53,641 nt of DNA from Thermoplasmatota archaeon (GTDB lineage: Archaea; Thermoplasmatota; Thermoplasmata; Thermoplasmatales; Thermoplasmataceae), in contig JAMDBD010000019.1 in assembly GCA_023484105.1 (NCBI GenBank), forward strand, positions 1 through 53,641. The letters are read 5' to 3'. The notes under the pieces are model-generated. The model was not told the DNA's origin. It saw only the letters and a list, made by a program, of their open reading frames with translations, and searched no databases. The position numbers and the translations under genes were made by a program. Position 1 is the stretch's first letter; each line of letters begins with the position of its first letter. Positions 35,463-43,332 of the stretch are shown here, in pieces.

Positions 35463-36472
35463 TGCCACAAAACACCGGTAAAATATTTCTGAAGTCACTC
35501 TTCGACTTTGAAGAGAACAAAAAAATATTTACGTCGTTTCTTAGCGATGATATTAACACCATTAAAGAGGCCGTAGAGTTCATCTCTAAATATTTGAGAG
35601 ATCCGAAGGAGAAAAGATCCTGGCACAGGATCAACGCAAAACTGCTGCCGATTGTCTTAATTTTTTTGAAAGGCATTTCTGAACCAGTCCTTTCGAACAG
35701 AATAATGATTCATTTCAGAAGGGTGGCAGAAGAAGAAGGACAGAGAATGAACATGGAGGATCTTGAGAGCGCACTGAACTCACTGGGTCTTGAAGCAGAA
35801 TTAGACGCAAACGATGACCTGATCTCAGTATCCTTAAAGGACTATGTCTCCATTGCCGGGAAAATTTCAGGGTCAACGTATCATCTTATATATCAGGATC
35901 TTCGTTCAGGCAGGGTTTTTCTGGACAAAGATCATGCTCTTAAAGTTCTCAGGGAACATTTTTACAGCAGGATGAGACTATACTATGAAAAAATCCCACT
36001 TGAGGAGGTCATAAGCCTCACAAAAAGCTATTCCGTAGACATGGAAAAAATTAAGGATATTTATACGAAGACACTTGGAAAAATTGATTTCGGTTTTGGG
36101 GCGGTGGATTCGGACAAGTTCCCCCCATGCATAAGAGAATACATAAGGCAGGTTTCAGATGGTGTAAACATACCTCATCTTGCAAGACTTACCCTTGTGA
36201 GTTTTCTTCGGGCTGTTGGAATGCCAAATGAAAAGATAATGGAAATATTCAGGACTGCACCGGATTTCAACGAAAGCATTACGGAGTACCAGGTGAATCA
36301 CATAACTGGTAAAACTTCTGGAACTAAATATTCTCCTCCAAAGTGCGAAACCCTGCAGTCAAACCATCTTTGCTATAAGGGTGATGATGCTTTGTGTGCA
36401 CAGGAATGGATGAAGCATCCACTTACATATTACAGAACTAAGAAGAGAGAGAGCTTGAAGAAAAGGTCATAA
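35459..36472 (+). CDS. priL: DNA primase large subunit
   Basis: Regulatory, iron-sulfur subunit of archaeal/eukaryotic primase that works with PriS to make RNA/DNA primers. The N-terminal helical domain contains SKYLRDPKEKRSWHRIN; the C-terminal Fe-S domain begins FPPCIREYIRQVSDGVNIPHLARL and continues with PPKCETLQSNHLCYKGDD and ALCAQEW, giving the four cluster cysteines. 337 aa is normal. It overlaps pepQ by 4 nt and meets srp19 tail to tail. priS is not in the window. Confidence 0.93.
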   Translation: MMPQNTGKIFLKSLFDFEENKKIFTSFLSDDINTIKEAVEFISKYLRDPKEKRSWHRINAKLLPIVLIFLKGISEPVLSNRIMIHFRRVAEEEGQRMNMEDLESALNSLGLEAELDANDDLISVSLKDYVSIAGKISGSTYHLIYQDLRSGRVFLDKDHALKVLREHFYSRMRLYYEKIPLEEVISLTKSYSVDMEKIKDIYTKTLGKIDFGFGAVDSDKFPPCIREYIRQVSDGVNIPHLARLTLVSFLRAVGMPNEKIMEIFRTAPDFNESITEYQVNHITGKTSGTKYSPPKCETLQSNHLCYKGDDALCAQEWMKHPLTYYRTKKRESLKKRS

Positions 36473-36727
36473 CTGCTCCAGCTTTCTCTCGACCATCTTA
36501 ATGACCGTGCTCTTGCCAACATCTGCGTCTATTTCAAATATTGAGGACTGTTTCCACGGTGTCCTTGGATATCTGGCACTTCTTTCTGTGAAGCGTATGT
36601 TCATATCCCTGAATATCTGCCTGAGCACCTCTGGATCATAGGTTTTTATAGAAACCTTTTTGATTCTACGGCCCATTTTTCTTGTAATCTTCGGATCAAA
36701 ATACTCTGGGAAAAGGATTATCTTCAT
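36467..36727 (-). CDS. srp19: Signal recognition particle 19 kDa protein
   Basis: RNA-binding protein that helps assemble the archaeal SRP by bridging the tips of 7S RNA. The pattern IILFPEYFDPKITRKMGRRIKK, then RYPRTPWKQSSIFEID and a short basic end, is that of SRP19. 86 aa is usual for archaea. It overlaps rps8e by 4 nt, so translation is likely coupled, and overlaps the end of priL by 6 nt on the other strand. Confidence 0.92.
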   Translation of the reverse strand: MKIILFPEYFDPKITRKMGRRIKKVSIKTYDPEVLRQIFRDMNIRFTERSARYPRTPWKQSSIFEIDADVGKSTVIKMVERKLEQL

Positions 36728-37104
36728 TCTATAAGTACTGCGTTTATGGCTCCTTCCTGTCCAGGTCTGGAAGTTATTTTTGCAAGCCCTTTTTCTGTCT
36801 GAACTATTGTTCCTTTGTTCATTATATTCCTCTGAACGTAATGGGAATTTGCTGGGTTTGACTTCACTGTGATTATCTTCACCTTACTGCTTGATCTGTC
36901 CTTTGGATTTAAAAGATTTAAGGTATCAGTTCTCATCACAATTGTCTTGTAGTTTCCTCCCATGGTTTTCAGCTTTTTGGTTGCATTAGGTCCTATCCTG
37001 GTAAGGGTTGCCTCTCTTCCGAGTTCATATCTTCTCTTAATCCTTGATCTTCGGAGTTTGCCACCTGAAGGCTTTCTGTGACCTCTACCCTGAAATATTG
37101 TCAT
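36724..37104 (-). CDS. rps8e: 30S ribosomal protein S8e
   Basis: Archaeal/eukaryotic-specific small subunit ribosomal protein. FQGRGHRKPSGGKLRRSRIKRRYELGRE is the diagnostic N-terminus, and GTIVQTEKGLAKITSRPGQEGAINAVLIE the conserved C-terminus. 126 aa is the normal length. It is the first gene of an rps8e-srp19 pair and has a good TATA box 27 nt upstream of the ATG. Confidence 0.96.
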   Translation of the reverse strand: MTIFQGRGHRKPSGGKLRRSRIKRRYELGREATLTRIGPNATKKLKTMGGNYKTIVMRTDTLNLLNPKDRSSSKVKIITVKSNPANSHYVQRNIMNKGTIVQTEKGLAKITSRPGQEGAINAVLIE

Positions 37105-37125
37105 GCAAACCGGTTTATGGCAGAA

Positions 37126-37138
37126 CCGTATAAATATA
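37126..37138 (-). promoter_or_regulatory. TATA box of rps8e-srp19
   Basis: ATATATTTATACG on the minus strand is centred about 27 nt upstream of the rps8e ATG at 37104, indicating a nearly leaderless mRNA. Confidence 0.55.
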
Positions 37139-37145
37139 TGACGGT

Positions 37146-37709
37146 CTATTCAAATTTCGGTTCAAGAGCGTAGCGCATTTCAAGATTTATAACAACAGCC
37201 AACTTTCCGTTTGCCATCTTTCTTATCTCATCGGCCGTCGCTTCACATAGATCACGCCATCCCTTTTCAAGCTCCGGGATCATCCCAAGTAAAAGATCAT
37301 GCTTTGCCTTGAATATAGAATCTATTTCAGAGCTATCTGTTCTCACAGATGGCAGGGTTTTAAGAAAGGTAAATATTGCTGTATCAACCATTTCAATTAT
37401 GTTACGTCTGGTTATGTCAAGATGGCTTGGATTATCTGAGAACATATTGCGAACAGATTCAGGCATGAACCTGGAGGCGTCCATTTTAAGAATACTGTAT
37501 TTTATCTTTTTCTCTGCAAGCTTATCGCTAATCTGATCTGAAATTCCTGCTGAAAGACGGAATATTTGCTGATATCCTGAAATCGTTACAGCAAGAACGG
37601 AGTCATATTTATCAACGGTTATAGTGTCTAAAGCCTCGGAGGAAAATCCACTGAGAAATTCCCTTTCTGTACCATAAAACGGAAAGAATTTGACAGACAT
37701 CCGAATCAA
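37146..37709 (-). CDS. Soluble protein, function unknown
   Basis: I do not recognise this 187-aa protein. It appears alpha/beta: a strand-rich start (SVKFFPFYGTEREFLSGF, DSVLAVTISGYQQIF), central helices, and a last strand LAVVINLEMRY. It overlaps the preceding 101-aa gene by 4 nt, so the two probably form an operon and may act together. The ATG at 37709 is in the overlap; an in-frame ATG at 37700 is an alternative. It lies between small-subunit ribosomal and SRP genes but nothing in it points to RNA binding. Confidence 0.6.
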   Translation of the reverse strand: MIRMSVKFFPFYGTEREFLSGFSSEALDTITVDKYDSVLAVTISGYQQIFRLSAGISDQISDKLAEKKIKYSILKMDASRFMPESVRNMFSDNPSHLDITRRNIIEMVDTAIFTFLKTLPSVRTDSSEIDSIFKAKHDLLLGMIPELEKGWRDLCEATADEIRKMANGKLAVVINLEMRYALEPKFE

Positions 37710-38011
37710 CTGTATTTACTGTAGTCAAATATCAGATCTATGAGTTTTTTCTCAAGATTTGAGTCAATTATCCCTTCACTATGCTTCTGTACAATGTACT
37801 CCTTCGCTTCCTTCGTTCCCTTTCTTGATGCAAGAGAATAAATGCCTCCCTTTATGGCACCCCTGAGACTCTCAGGAAGGCTTTCAACAGCCTTAGAAAG
37901 CAGAAACTGGAACTCTTCGGTCCTCCTCATATCAAGTTTCTTGGATCTCGGTTGTGAATTGTCCACTTTTTGCCAATAGTTTGTGTTTTTTCTTTTAAAT
38001 TTATTATTCAT
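37706..38011 (-). CDS. Small basic helical protein, function unknown
   Basis: A 101-aa protein with a strongly basic N-terminal tail (NNKFKRKNTNYWQKVD, RSKKLDMRRTEE) and then amphipathic helices (FLLSKAVESLPESLRGAIKG, TKEAKEYIVQKHSEG, KKLIDLIFDY). The tail would suit nucleic acid binding, but I know no family for it. A TATA element (GATATAAATAC, about 38035-38045) is some 29 nt upstream, on the other side of which the DUF357 gene diverges. Confidence 0.55.
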   Translation of the reverse strand: MNNKFKRKNTNYWQKVDNSQPRSKKLDMRRTEEFQFLLSKAVESLPESLRGAIKGGIYSLASRKGTKEAKEYIVQKHSEGIIDSNLEKKLIDLIFDYSKYS

Positions 38012-38112
38012 CCTTTGATTCTCATCTTGAGAATGTATTTATATCTTTTGAAATGCGCATGCATCCTTCAGTGATTACATCATATTTTTTTAACGTGCCG
38101 TAATGGACTACG

Positions 38113-38403
38113 ATGAACCATGATCTGAAGGAGATCTGCACGAGGTATCTTGCGATGGCCGATTCTGCCATTGAAAAAGTTCGCGAATACGGTCCAAAGG
38201 ATTCCTTTATCGAAACCATATCGCGTGACTATATGAAAATGATAACAGGATATATATCGGACGCCCATTTCTTCTTTGAAAAGGGAGACTATGTTAGATG
38301 CCTCTCTGCAGTGAATTATGCATATGGGTGGATAGATGCAGGTGCCAGGTTTGGAATACTGGATGTCCAGGGAGACCACGTTAATTTCACACTGTTCAAG
38401 TAA
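38113..38403 (+). CDS. DUF357 family protein
   Basis: Small all-helical protein of 96 aa. The pattern DHFF-like SDAHFFFEKGDYVRCLSAVNYAYGWIDAGARFGILDV matches DUF357, in which a helix with E-K-G-D is followed by A-x-x-Y-A-x-G-W-x-D. The family resembles TPR/HEPN-like helical hairpins and its role is unknown. A TATA-like CATATTTTTT is about 25-28 nt before the ATG at 38113; an out-of-frame ATG at 38103 opens a 6-codon frame that would precede it only in a longer transcript. Confidence 0.8.
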   Translation: MNHDLKEICTRYLAMADSAIEKVREYGPKDSFIETISRDYMKMITGYISDAHFFFEKGDYVRCLSAVNYAYGWIDAGARFGILDVQGDHVNFTLFK

Positions 38404-38498
38404 AAAATATGAAGGCTTATTGTGAAATATTATATTGGCAATCTAAACCATATGACTTTGGTCTTTCCAGACATGAATCCCCTGACCTAAGCGAATAA

Positions 38499-38508
38499 TC
38501 TTTTAAGT
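38499..38508 (+). promoter_or_regulatory. TATA box of the rps13-rps4-rps11-rpo3 operon
   Basis: TCTTTTAAGT lies about 48 nt upstream of the rps13 ATG at 38552, which predicts a leader of roughly 20 nt, unlike most single genes in the window that look leaderless. Confidence 0.45.
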
Positions 38509-38551
38509 AGTTCTTAATTCCCATAGACCTAAATCGCAGAGAAAGATCAAC

Positions 38552-39193
38552 ATGGCAAAGAAGGATAATGTTTCCAAGGAACCGCAAGGGGAATTGAAAG
38601 AAGAGGCTGGGAAGAAGGAAGATGTAGTGAAGCCTAAGGAAACTTCCGAGAAAAAGGAGCCTAAGCCCAAGAAAGAGAAAAAAGAAAAGAAGGAGCAGAA
38701 AAAACCAAAGGAAGATGAGAAGGAGAACATTCTTTACATAGTCAGGATAGGTAACAGGGATCTTGACGGCGAACAGCCTGTTAAGCTTGCACTTTCTAAC
38801 CTTAAGGGAATAGGTATGAGGCTGGCTGAGATTGTTTCAAGAAAGCTCGGAATAGACCCAAGTAAAAAGATAGGGGCACTTGGAGAGGATAATATTGAAA
38901 TTCTGAAGAATTACGTTGAGGCAAAGGAATACAAAGATATGCCGGTGTGGCTTCTCAACCACAGGAATGAAATTGTTACAGGCAAAAACCTGAACCTCGT
39001 TTCCAATGATCTTGAAATACAGTTGCAGGACGACATAAATTACATGAAGAAAATAAAGTCATATAAAGGCATAAGGCATGAATCCGGCCATAAGGTGAGA
39101 GGGCAGAGGACAAGGTCAAACGGCAGAAAGGGACTTGCCGTTGGAGTCATAAAGAAGAAGGAGTCTGCACCACAGACGAAGGATAAGGAGTGA
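38552..39193 (+). CDS. rps13: 30S ribosomal protein S13 with lysine-rich N-terminal extension
   Basis: Small-subunit head protein that contacts the P site and bridges to the large subunit. The core starts near residue 59 (ILYIVRIGNRDLDGEQPVKLAL) and has the helix-hairpin-helix LKGIGMRLAEIVSRKLG and the C-terminal RHESGHKVRGQRTRSNGRKG. About 58 residues before the core are almost only Lys, Glu, Pro and Asp (KPKKEKKEKKEQKKPKEDE), so the protein is 213 aa rather than the usual 150 or so. First gene of the classical archaeal alpha-like operon. Confidence 0.95.
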   Translation: MAKKDNVSKEPQGELKEEAGKKEDVVKPKETSEKKEPKPKKEKKEKKEQKKPKEDEKENILYIVRIGNRDLDGEQPVKLALSNLKGIGMRLAEIVSRKLGIDPSKKIGALGEDNIEILKNYVEAKEYKDMPVWLLNHRNEIVTGKNLNLVSNDLEIQLQDDINYMKKIKSYKGIRHESGHKVRGQRTRSNGRKGLAVGVIKKKESAPQTKDKE

Positions 39194-39197
39194 TTGA

Positions 39198-39806
39198 ATG
39201 GGGGATCCAAAGTTCAAAAAGAAGACATATTCGACACCAAGGCATCCGTGGGACAAGACAAGAATTGATTTTGAAAATGAGCTCGTGTTTAAGTATGGGC
39301 TGAAGAACAAGAGAGAATTGTGGAAAGCGCAGTCCATTCTTGATTCATTCAGAACACAGGCCAGACTATTGCAGGCGAGGATGAGGATAAATGATCCTGG
39401 TGCCCAAGTATCTTTTCAGAAACTTGTAGGAAGATTGAACAGATATAAAATCCTCGGAAGTAACGCTACATTGGATGATATCTTGTCACTATCAATTGAC
39501 AGTATTCTCGAAAGAAGGCTACAGACGCTGGTTCACAAAAAGAACCTTGCAAGGACGCCGAGTCAGTCAAGGCAGCTTATAACACATGGACACATAGTCA
39601 TGGGAGGAAGAAGAACAAGCATACCCGGAATTCTGGTTGAAGCCTCCAGTGAGGACACCATAGGGTACTTCCCGAGATCTCCGCTTGCAGACGAGGATCA
39701 TCCGGTAAGAAAATCGTTTGAACACAAGGAAGAGGAGGACCAGAAGATTTCGTCTGCAGAATCTGAAACTGAAACAAATGACGAAACTGAAGGGGGAGAG
39801 AAGTAA
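39198..39806 (+). CDS. rps4: 30S ribosomal protein S4 with acidic C-terminal tail
   Basis: Primary 16S rRNA-binding protein of the small subunit. [19 protein letters not shown] begins the archaeal type, and the S4 domain appears as [39 protein letters not shown]. After the usual end ([13 protein letters not shown]) there is a tail of about 30 residues, roughly 172-202, dominated by Glu, Asp, Ser and Thr. It lies 4 nt after rps13 and abuts rps11. Confidence 0.96.
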   Translation: MGDPKFKKKTYSTPRHPWDKTRIDFENELVFKYGLKNKRELWKAQSILDSFRTQARLLQARMRINDPGAQVSFQKLVGRLNRYKILGSNATLDDILSLSIDSILERRLQTLVHKKNLARTPSQSRQLITHGHIVMGGRRTSIPGILVEASSEDTIGYFPRSPLADEDHPVRKSFEHKEEEDQKISSAESETETNDETEGGEK

Positions 39807-40189
39807 TGGGAAAGGTCGGCGTAGCTCATATTTATGCATCACAGAATAACACAATAATACTCGTGACAGATACTACGGGGGCAGAAACACTTGCGAAGGC
39901 ATCAGGCGGCATGGTTGTGAAGAATGACAGGGATGAATCAAGCCCGTATGCAGCTATGAAGGCTGCGGATCTTGTGAGTGAATCACTAAAGGAGAAGGAG
40001 GTAACAGACCTGATAATTCGTGTGAGAGCTCCTGGAGGTAGCAAATCTAAAATTCCAGGTCCTGGTGCTCAGTCCGCAATTAGGGCTTTGTCCAGAGCAG
40101 GTTTCAAAATTCTGAGAATTGAAGAGGTTACACCCATTCCTCATGATGGAACAAAGAAGAAAGGGGGTAAACGAGGAAGGAGAGTTTAG
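39806..40189 (+). CDS. rps11: 30S ribosomal protein S11
   Basis: Platform protein of the small subunit. [36 protein letters not shown] starts it, and the conserved C-terminal part is [44 protein letters not shown], ending in the basic [11 protein letters not shown]. 127 aa, normal. Its start shares one base with the rps4 stop, and rpo3 follows with no gap. Confidence 0.97.
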   Translation: MGKVGVAHIYASQNNTIILVTDTTGAETLAKASGGMVVKNDRDESSPYAAMKAADLVSESLKEKEVTDLIIRVRAPGGSKSKIPGPGAQSAIRALSRAGFKILRIEEVTPIPHDGTKKKGGKRGRRV

Positions 40190-41011
40190 ATGGAACTTAA
40201 AATTTTGGATCTGAAAGACAGGTTTATGAGGTTCAAAGTAACTGATATAACTCCGGCGATTGCAAATTCAATAAGAAGAACTCTTATTGCAGATATCCCA
40301 AAGCTGGCCATCGAGAAAGTGGTAATACACCACGGAATAATAAGGGACAGGGAAGATAATCAGTACGACTCTTCAATGCCGCTCTTCGATGAGGTTGTTG
40401 CTCAGAGAATTGCAATGGTTCCTATAAAGACTGACCTGAAGATGAATTTCAGGGAGGAATGCACTTGCGGCGGAAAGGGTTGTGCTCTCTGCACTGCCAC
40501 ATATTCAATTAACAGGGTAGGGCCCTGTATGGTATACTCATCAGATATACTTCCTGTTAGCAATCCGAATGCGGTGATAGCTGATCCTGACATACCGATT
40601 GTGAAGCTTGGTCCGAAACAGGGGATTCTTATCAGCGCAGAAGCTATCATGGGAAGAGGTTCAGTACACAGTAAATGGCAGGTTACAAGCGGCGTATCCC
40701 ACAAATATCATCGAGAGTTTATCGTTAACAAACAGAAAATTTCAAATTGGGCAGATTTTAAAAAATCTTACCAGAATTCCATTGTAAGAGAGAACGAAAA
40801 GGAGATCGTGTTTACAGATGACTTCGGAACTCGTGGTGTCTCTCAGCTGTTCGAAGTTCCAGGTGTGGAGGTGAGGGAGGACAGTACAAATTTTATATTT
40901 AAATTTGAAACCGACGGCTCTCTTGCCCCTCTAGAGGTTCTGGAATATGCTTTAAACAGATTGCCTCAAAGGTTAAACATAGCTCTTGACAGTCTTGTTG
41001 CTCCTGATTGA
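40190..41011 (+). CDS. rpo3: DNA-directed RNA polymerase subunit Rpo3 (subunit D)
   Basis: Archaeal counterpart of eukaryotic RPB3, which dimerises with Rpo11 to nucleate RNA polymerase assembly. ITPAIANSIRRTLIADIPKLAIE is the alpha-motif start; LAPLEVLEYALNRLPQRLN is the C-terminal dimerisation helix. A cysteine loop at residues 91-101 (CTCGGKGCALC) could bind zinc; the ferredoxin-like [4Fe-4S] domain of some archaeal D subunits is absent. 273 aa. It begins directly after the rps11 stop. Confidence 0.96.
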   Translation: MELKILDLKDRFMRFKVTDITPAIANSIRRTLIADIPKLAIEKVVIHHGIIRDREDNQYDSSMPLFDEVVAQRIAMVPIKTDLKMNFREECTCGGKGCALCTATYSINRVGPCMVYSSDILPVSNPNAVIADPDIPIVKLGPKQGILISAEAIMGRGSVHSKWQVTSGVSHKYHREFIVNKQKISNWADFKKSYQNSIVRENEKEIVFTDDFGTRGVSQLFEVPGVEVREDSTNFIFKFETDGSLAPLEVLEYALNRLPQRLNIALDSLVAPD

Positions 41012-41026
41012 AGATGGTGAATTTCG

Positions 41027-41845
41027 TTGGATATAGCCTTTGTGATAAGGCGTGGCTGTCCCAGATGTGCTTCAATAGTCAAAAGAATAATTGATATTGT
41101 TCCGCAGGACTGGAATATAGTTTACGAAAGGGAAACAGCAAGATTTCTTAACGTACCTGGAAAGGAACTTGACAAGATAGAGGCAGACATCATAATCACA
41201 GTAGGTGGCGATGGTACTGTTCTTCGGACACTTCAAAGGGCCAGGGGACCGGTGCTTGGAATTAACATGGGCGGTCTTGGTTTTCTCTCTGAAGTGGAGC
41301 TTGGAAAGGTGGAAAGCACAGTTTACAAACTCGCTAGGAAGGATTACAGAATTGAGCGGAGCATAAAGCTCAAAGTTGTTCTCAATGGGGTCAGACAGGT
41401 GGACTGCACCAATGAGGTGCTGATACACTCGAGTAGAATTGCCAAGATACGCAGATTTGGCATATACACAAGTGACAATTTCATAGGTCTGACTGCAGCA
41501 GACGGCATAATAATTGCTACGCCGGTGGGCTCAACGTCATATGCATTCAGTGCAGGTGGTCCGATTCTCTATCCTACACTTGACGCAATCGTAATTGCTT
41601 ATCTAGCCCCATTCATATCAAGTTCCAGATCCATGGTTATTCCGCCAGATCAGGAAATAACTGTCAAAGTACTTGGAAAAAACGAGGATTGTGTTATGGT
41701 CCTTGACGGACAGGAAAACATTAAAGTCGGTCCATCCGACGAAATAAAAGTTTCACTTTCAGAGAATAAGGCAGAATTCATCAATGTGGGCAGATCGTTC
41801 TTTGAAAGGATGAGAGACAAGTTGATCAAAAATGTGGTCGATTAG
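41027..41845 (+). CDS. nadK: NAD kinase
   Basis: Phosphorylates NAD to NADP using ATP or polyphosphate. The GGDGT motif is in IITVGGDGTVLRTLQ, followed by GINMGGLGFLSEV and the NE/D motif in CTNEVLIHSS; TPVGSTSYAFSAGGPI is the conserved NAD-binding loop. 272 aa. The start is TTG at 41027, supported by the Shine-Dalgarno GGTGA at 41016-41020, 6 nt upstream. It follows rpo3 by 15 nt and so lies in the position that L18e/L13 genes occupy in many archaea. The next gene overlaps it by 14 nt. Confidence 0.95.
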   Translation: MDIAFVIRRGCPRCASIVKRIIDIVPQDWNIVYERETARFLNVPGKELDKIEADIIITVGGDGTVLRTLQRARGPVLGINMGGLGFLSEVELGKVESTVYKLARKDYRIERSIKLKVVLNGVRQVDCTNEVLIHSSRIAKIRRFGIYTSDNFIGLTAADGIIIATPVGSTSYAFSAGGPILYPTLDAIVIAYLAPFISSSRSMVIPPDQEITVKVLGKNEDCVMVLDGQENIKVGPSDEIKVSLSENKAEFINVGRSFFERMRDKLIKNVVD

Positions 41846-42194
41846 AAAGAAGGTTCTGCAGATGATTCTTGAGGCTTCCAAAGACACATATCCCAACGAG
41901 TTTGGAGCCTTTCTCAGGGCAGAGAATGAGATCGTTTACGAGATCGCAATTCTACCAGGAACGGTAAATGGAGATCATCATACAATATTCCAGCTCTGGA
42001 ATAAACCAATAGATTTCTCAATCGTTGGGAGTGTCCACTCTCATCCCTCAGGCGCATGCATACCTTCTGACGCTGATAGAAGGATGTTCTCAAACACAGG
42101 TGCACTTCACATAATTGTCTGTTACCCATATGGCTTAGACAACTTCTCAGCCTTTAATAGAAATAGCGAGAAAATACAGCTAAATGTTCTCTAG
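41832..42194 (+). CDS. JAMM/MPN+ domain metalloprotease
   Basis: Compact zinc isopeptidase-type protein of 120 aa. The JAMM signature is complete: an upstream Glu in NEFGAFLRA, then GSVHSHPSGACIPSDADRRMF, which has H-x-H-P, the Ser and the Asp ligand (H-x-H-x10-D spacing). Related archaeal enzymes remove ubiquitin-like SAMP proteins from targets; whether this one does is inference. It is cotranscribed with nadK and the RNA polymerase/ribosomal operon, with a 14-nt overlap. Confidence 0.88.
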   Translation: MWSIRKKVLQMILEASKDTYPNEFGAFLRAENEIVYEIAILPGTVNGDHHTIFQLWNKPIDFSIVGSVHSHPSGACIPSDADRRMFSNTGALHIIVCYPYGLDNFSAFNRNSEKIQLNVL

Positions 42195-42273
42195 CCTTAC
42201 CCTCTTATAAATTAATTAGATGGGAATAATGGCCATAAAGAATGATGGACACAAGGACAGAGTTAACTTCGGT

Positions 42274-43332
42274 TCAGATCTTCTGGTCTTTTTTTCCTGT
42301 ATAGAGGGCAAGAGGCCTGATAAGCTTGTTATTACTCTGCTGTTCGATGTAGTGCGCTACCCAGCCGAAGACTCTTGAACAGGCAAACACCGGTAGATAA
42401 TATTTTTCATCAATCCCGAGCAGATACATGTAAAGCGCCCCATAGAAATCAACGTTTGCTGCCAGATTCTTCTTTTCCCACACATACTCCTCCATGAAGA
42501 CAGCATTCCTGACAACCTCTCTGTCAGAGAAATACCTCAGGAGGAGTCCCTTTATATACTGGGCTCTTGGATCCCTGTCCTTATAAACCCTGTGGCCAAA
42601 GCCCATAAGCTTCTCTTTCTTTGCCAGGGTATCGTCAACGTACCTCCGTACTTCATCCTGACTCTTAAGCCCCAGGAGAAACTTAAGAACCTCAGAGTTC
42701 GCGCCGCCGTGTAAAGGTCCTTTTAGTGTGGCCAGAGCGGAGGTGAATGCACATGCAGGATCAGCCAGGGTTGAGGCCGTAACTCTCAGAGCGAAAGTGG
42801 AGGCGTTGAACTCATGTTCCATATACATTATGAGGATTTTTTCCAGCAGACCTGCATTTTTCTGATCGTCCCTGCCGGTCATGAAATAGTAGAATCTCTC
42901 ACTGAAAGAACCTGTTGGTGCTTTGTCAGGATCAGGCCCATCGCCGGCAAGATTCACTATTGCCGGAAACTTCGCAGCAAGAGAAAGCAGTGATTTCTCA
43001 TCCCTCCCTGATACAGTCAAAGCAGATACTGATGTCCTGAGAATATCCATTATGTTCATTCCCTTCATGGCACTTATTATCTTAACAACATAACCCGGCA
43101 GTTTTGAGTTTTCGATCAGAAATTTCCTGAATTCATCAGTCTCTTCTCTGTTCGGAAGCCTTGAATAAACAAGGAGATAGGCGATCTCTTCGAAACTGAG
43201 CCGATCAGCTATCTCAACAACTCTGTAGCCTCTGTAAACAAGATTTCCGGTGCTGTCAGTCGTGGCAATTTCCGTTTTGTCGACATAAACTCCCTGAAGA
43301 CCCTTAGGTGCAAGTTCTTCCATTAGTTTCAT
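42274..43332 (-). CDS. prpC: Citrate synthase family protein, probably 2-methylcitrate synthase
   Basis: Condenses oxaloacetate with propionyl-CoA (or acetyl-CoA). Catalytic residues are in GPLHGGANSEV (His), MGFGHRVYKDRDPRA (His) and ANVDFYGALYMYLLG (Asp). 352 aa is the short archaeal type. Assignment as methylcitrate rather than citrate synthase rests on the operon: it is third after prpD and prpB, overlapping prpB by 4 nt. Many archaeal enzymes use both substrates, so it could also serve the citric acid cycle. Confidence 0.88.
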   Translation of the reverse strand: MKLMEELAPKGLQGVYVDKTEIATTDSTGNLVYRGYRVVEIADRLSFEEIAYLLVYSRLPNREETDEFRKFLIENSKLPGYVVKIISAMKGMNIMDILRTSVSALTVSGRDEKSLLSLAAKFPAIVNLAGDGPDPDKAPTGSFSERFYYFMTGRDDQKNAGLLEKILIMYMEHEFNASTFALRVTASTLADPACAFTSALATLKGPLHGGANSEVLKFLLGLKSQDEVRRYVDDTLAKKEKLMGFGHRVYKDRDPRAQYIKGLLLRYFSDREVVRNAVFMEEYVWEKKNLAANVDFYGALYMYLLGIDEKYYLPVFACSRVFGWVAHYIEQQSNNKLIRPLALYTGKKDQKI

